DNA of 7,306 nucleotides, taken from the NCBI GenBank assembly GCA_031278495.1, contig JAITKG010000181.1:1-7306 (forward strand), read 5' to 3'. The stretch comes from Prevotellaceae bacterium (GTDB lineage: Bacteria; Bacteroidota; Bacteroidia; Bacteroidales; UBA932). Below, in pieces: positions 6,578 through 7,306 of this stretch (position 1 is the stretch's first letter; each line of letters starts with the position of its first letter). Under the pieces are notes generated by a model that did no database searches, was not told the origin of the DNA, and worked only from the letters and a program-made list of their open reading frames with translations. The position numbers and the translations under genes are program-made.

Positions 6578-7198
6578 ATGAAAAAAATTCTCACCCTCGT
6601 GTTATTATTTGTTTCGGGCGCGCTTGCCGCACAGGATATCGCTTTACCGAAACCGCAAACTACCGGTGGAAAACCTTTAATGGAAGCCCTGAATGCCCGC
6701 CGCACGGGACGTTCATTTGCCGCGCAGGAATTAACGCAGCAACAATTGTCCAATTTATTGTGGGCTGCGAATGGCGTGAACCGTACCGATGGAAAACGCA
6801 CTGCGCCTTCAGCGGGCGACAGCCGGGAAATAGACCTCTATGTGTTCCTGAAAACAGGCGTGTATTTCTATGATGCGCCGACACATAAACTGGTACAAAA
6901 ATCCAACGCCGACGCCCGTAAAAACGTAGGCAGGCAGCCCTTCGTGGAAACGGCTCCCGTAATATTGGTTTACGTGGGCAATTTTGACAAAATAGCGCGG
7001 TTTGACAAAGAAAGCCAAAACTTTTATACGGCTACCGATGTAGGCTATATCAGCCAGAACGTATATTTGTATGCAGCTTCGGAAGGCTTGTCCACTGTGG
7101 CTTTGGGCATGATCAACAAAGATGAACTTGCCGAATTGCTGAAAATCAAAAACGGGAAACTGCTGTTAGGGCAACCGGTAGGATATCCCGGACGATAA
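6578..7198 (+). CDS. Exported SagB/nitroreductase-family FMN oxidoreductase
   Basis: Small flavin-dependent oxidoreductase of the nitroreductase superfamily, closest in feel to the SagB/ThcOx-type branch; the substrate is unknown. Residues 1-18 form a Sec signal peptide (MKKILTLVLL..., cleavage near ALAA) with no twin-arginine motif, so the protein should act outside the cytoplasm. Family marks include RRTGRSF (41-47), expected to contact the FMN phosphate; LLWAANGVNR (60-69), the usual LSNLLWAAxG segment; TAPSAGD (75-81), followed by the strand DLYVFLKTGVYFYD; DVGYISQNVYLYAASEGLSTVALG (154-177, quoted here in two parts: DVGYISQNVYLY and AASEGLSTVALG), the central helix and turn; and GQPVGYP (198-204) near the C-terminus. 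At 206 residues it has single-domain length. It starts 28 bases after the PorE-like gene, probably on the same transcript, and a hairpin terminator follows. A functional link to type IX secretion is possible but not shown. Confidence 0.88.
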   Translation: MKKILTLVLLFVSGALAAQDIALPKPQTTGGKPLMEALNARRTGRSFAAQELTQQQLSNLLWAANGVNRTDGKRTAPSAGDSREIDLYVFLKTGVYFYDAPTHKLVQKSNADARKNVGRQPFVETAPVILVYVGNFDKIARFDKESQNFYTATDVGYISQNVYLYAASEGLSTVALGMINKDELAELLKIKNGKLLLGQPVGYPGR

Positions 7199-7256
7199 CG
7201 CGCCTGCAACAACAGACAGCGCATCGCAACACTCCTATATTGAAAGAATGCAGTAG

Positions 7257-7294
7257 CCCGAAACAGTATATTTGTTTCGGGAAGTAGTTTTTTT
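7257..7294 (+). terminator. Intrinsic terminator after the nitroreductase gene
   Basis: A perfect 9-base-pair stem (cccgaaaca at 7257-7265 with tgtttcggg at 7273-7281) closes a 7-base loop and is followed by seven T at 7288-7294. Six bases (aagtag) separate stem and T-run, longer than in a textbook terminator, so efficiency may be modest. It lies 58 bases after the stop codon and most likely ends the three-gene transcript that begins upstream of the PorP/SprF gene. Confidence 0.75.
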
Positions 7295-7306
7295 ATTAAA
7301 AATTAC

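Noticed and set aside
6606..6618. 13-base match (tatttgtttcggg) between the nitroreductase signal-peptide region and the terminator right arm at 7269-7281
   Set aside because: A match of this length is expected about once by chance in a window this size with this composition, and no structure connects the two sites.

Overview
The window looks like chromosome from a member of the Bacteroidota, most likely Bacteroidales. The evidence is a PorP/SprF-family protein paired with a PorE-like protein (families tied to type IX secretion and gliding), promoters with the Bacteroidota -7 element TAnnTTTG, and start codons without convincing Shine-Dalgarno sequences. All four complete genes are on the + strand. 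I cannot name the species.

Bases 1-322 contain no gene I can support. Bases 61-280 are a mosaic of four short-period tandem arrays, with unit lengths of 7, 8, 8 (paired into 17) and 8 bases. Each array follows a GC-rich box of the form CTG...CAGCC. The last array ends nine bases before a TACCTTTG -7 element that probably drives the first gene.

Bases 323-3493 encode a 1056-residue AddA/RecB-type protein: a UvrD-family (SF1) helicase with a C-terminal RecB-family nuclease domain, expected to act in double-strand-break processing. No AddB partner lies in the window. A 142-base AT-rich spacer follows, carrying a second TACCTTTG promoter.

Bases 3636-7198 hold three closely spaced genes (gaps of 19 and 28 bases) that probably form one transcription unit ending at a hairpin terminator near 7257-7294. 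They are: a PorP/SprF-family outer-membrane protein; a 652-residue exported protein with TPR, PD40 beta-propeller and carboxypeptidase-regulatory-like domains; and a small exported SagB/nitroreductase-family flavoprotein. The second protein has the layout of the type IX secretion protein PorE, but ends in a SPOR-like domain where PorE has an OmpA-like domain. The first two probably form an outer-membrane/periplasm module anchored to peptidoglycan. The nitroreductase may only share the transcript.

The observations most worth a second look are the mosaic repeat region, a 14-base copy of its GC-rich box inside the helicase-nuclease gene, and the SPOR-for-OmpA swap in the PorE-like protein.
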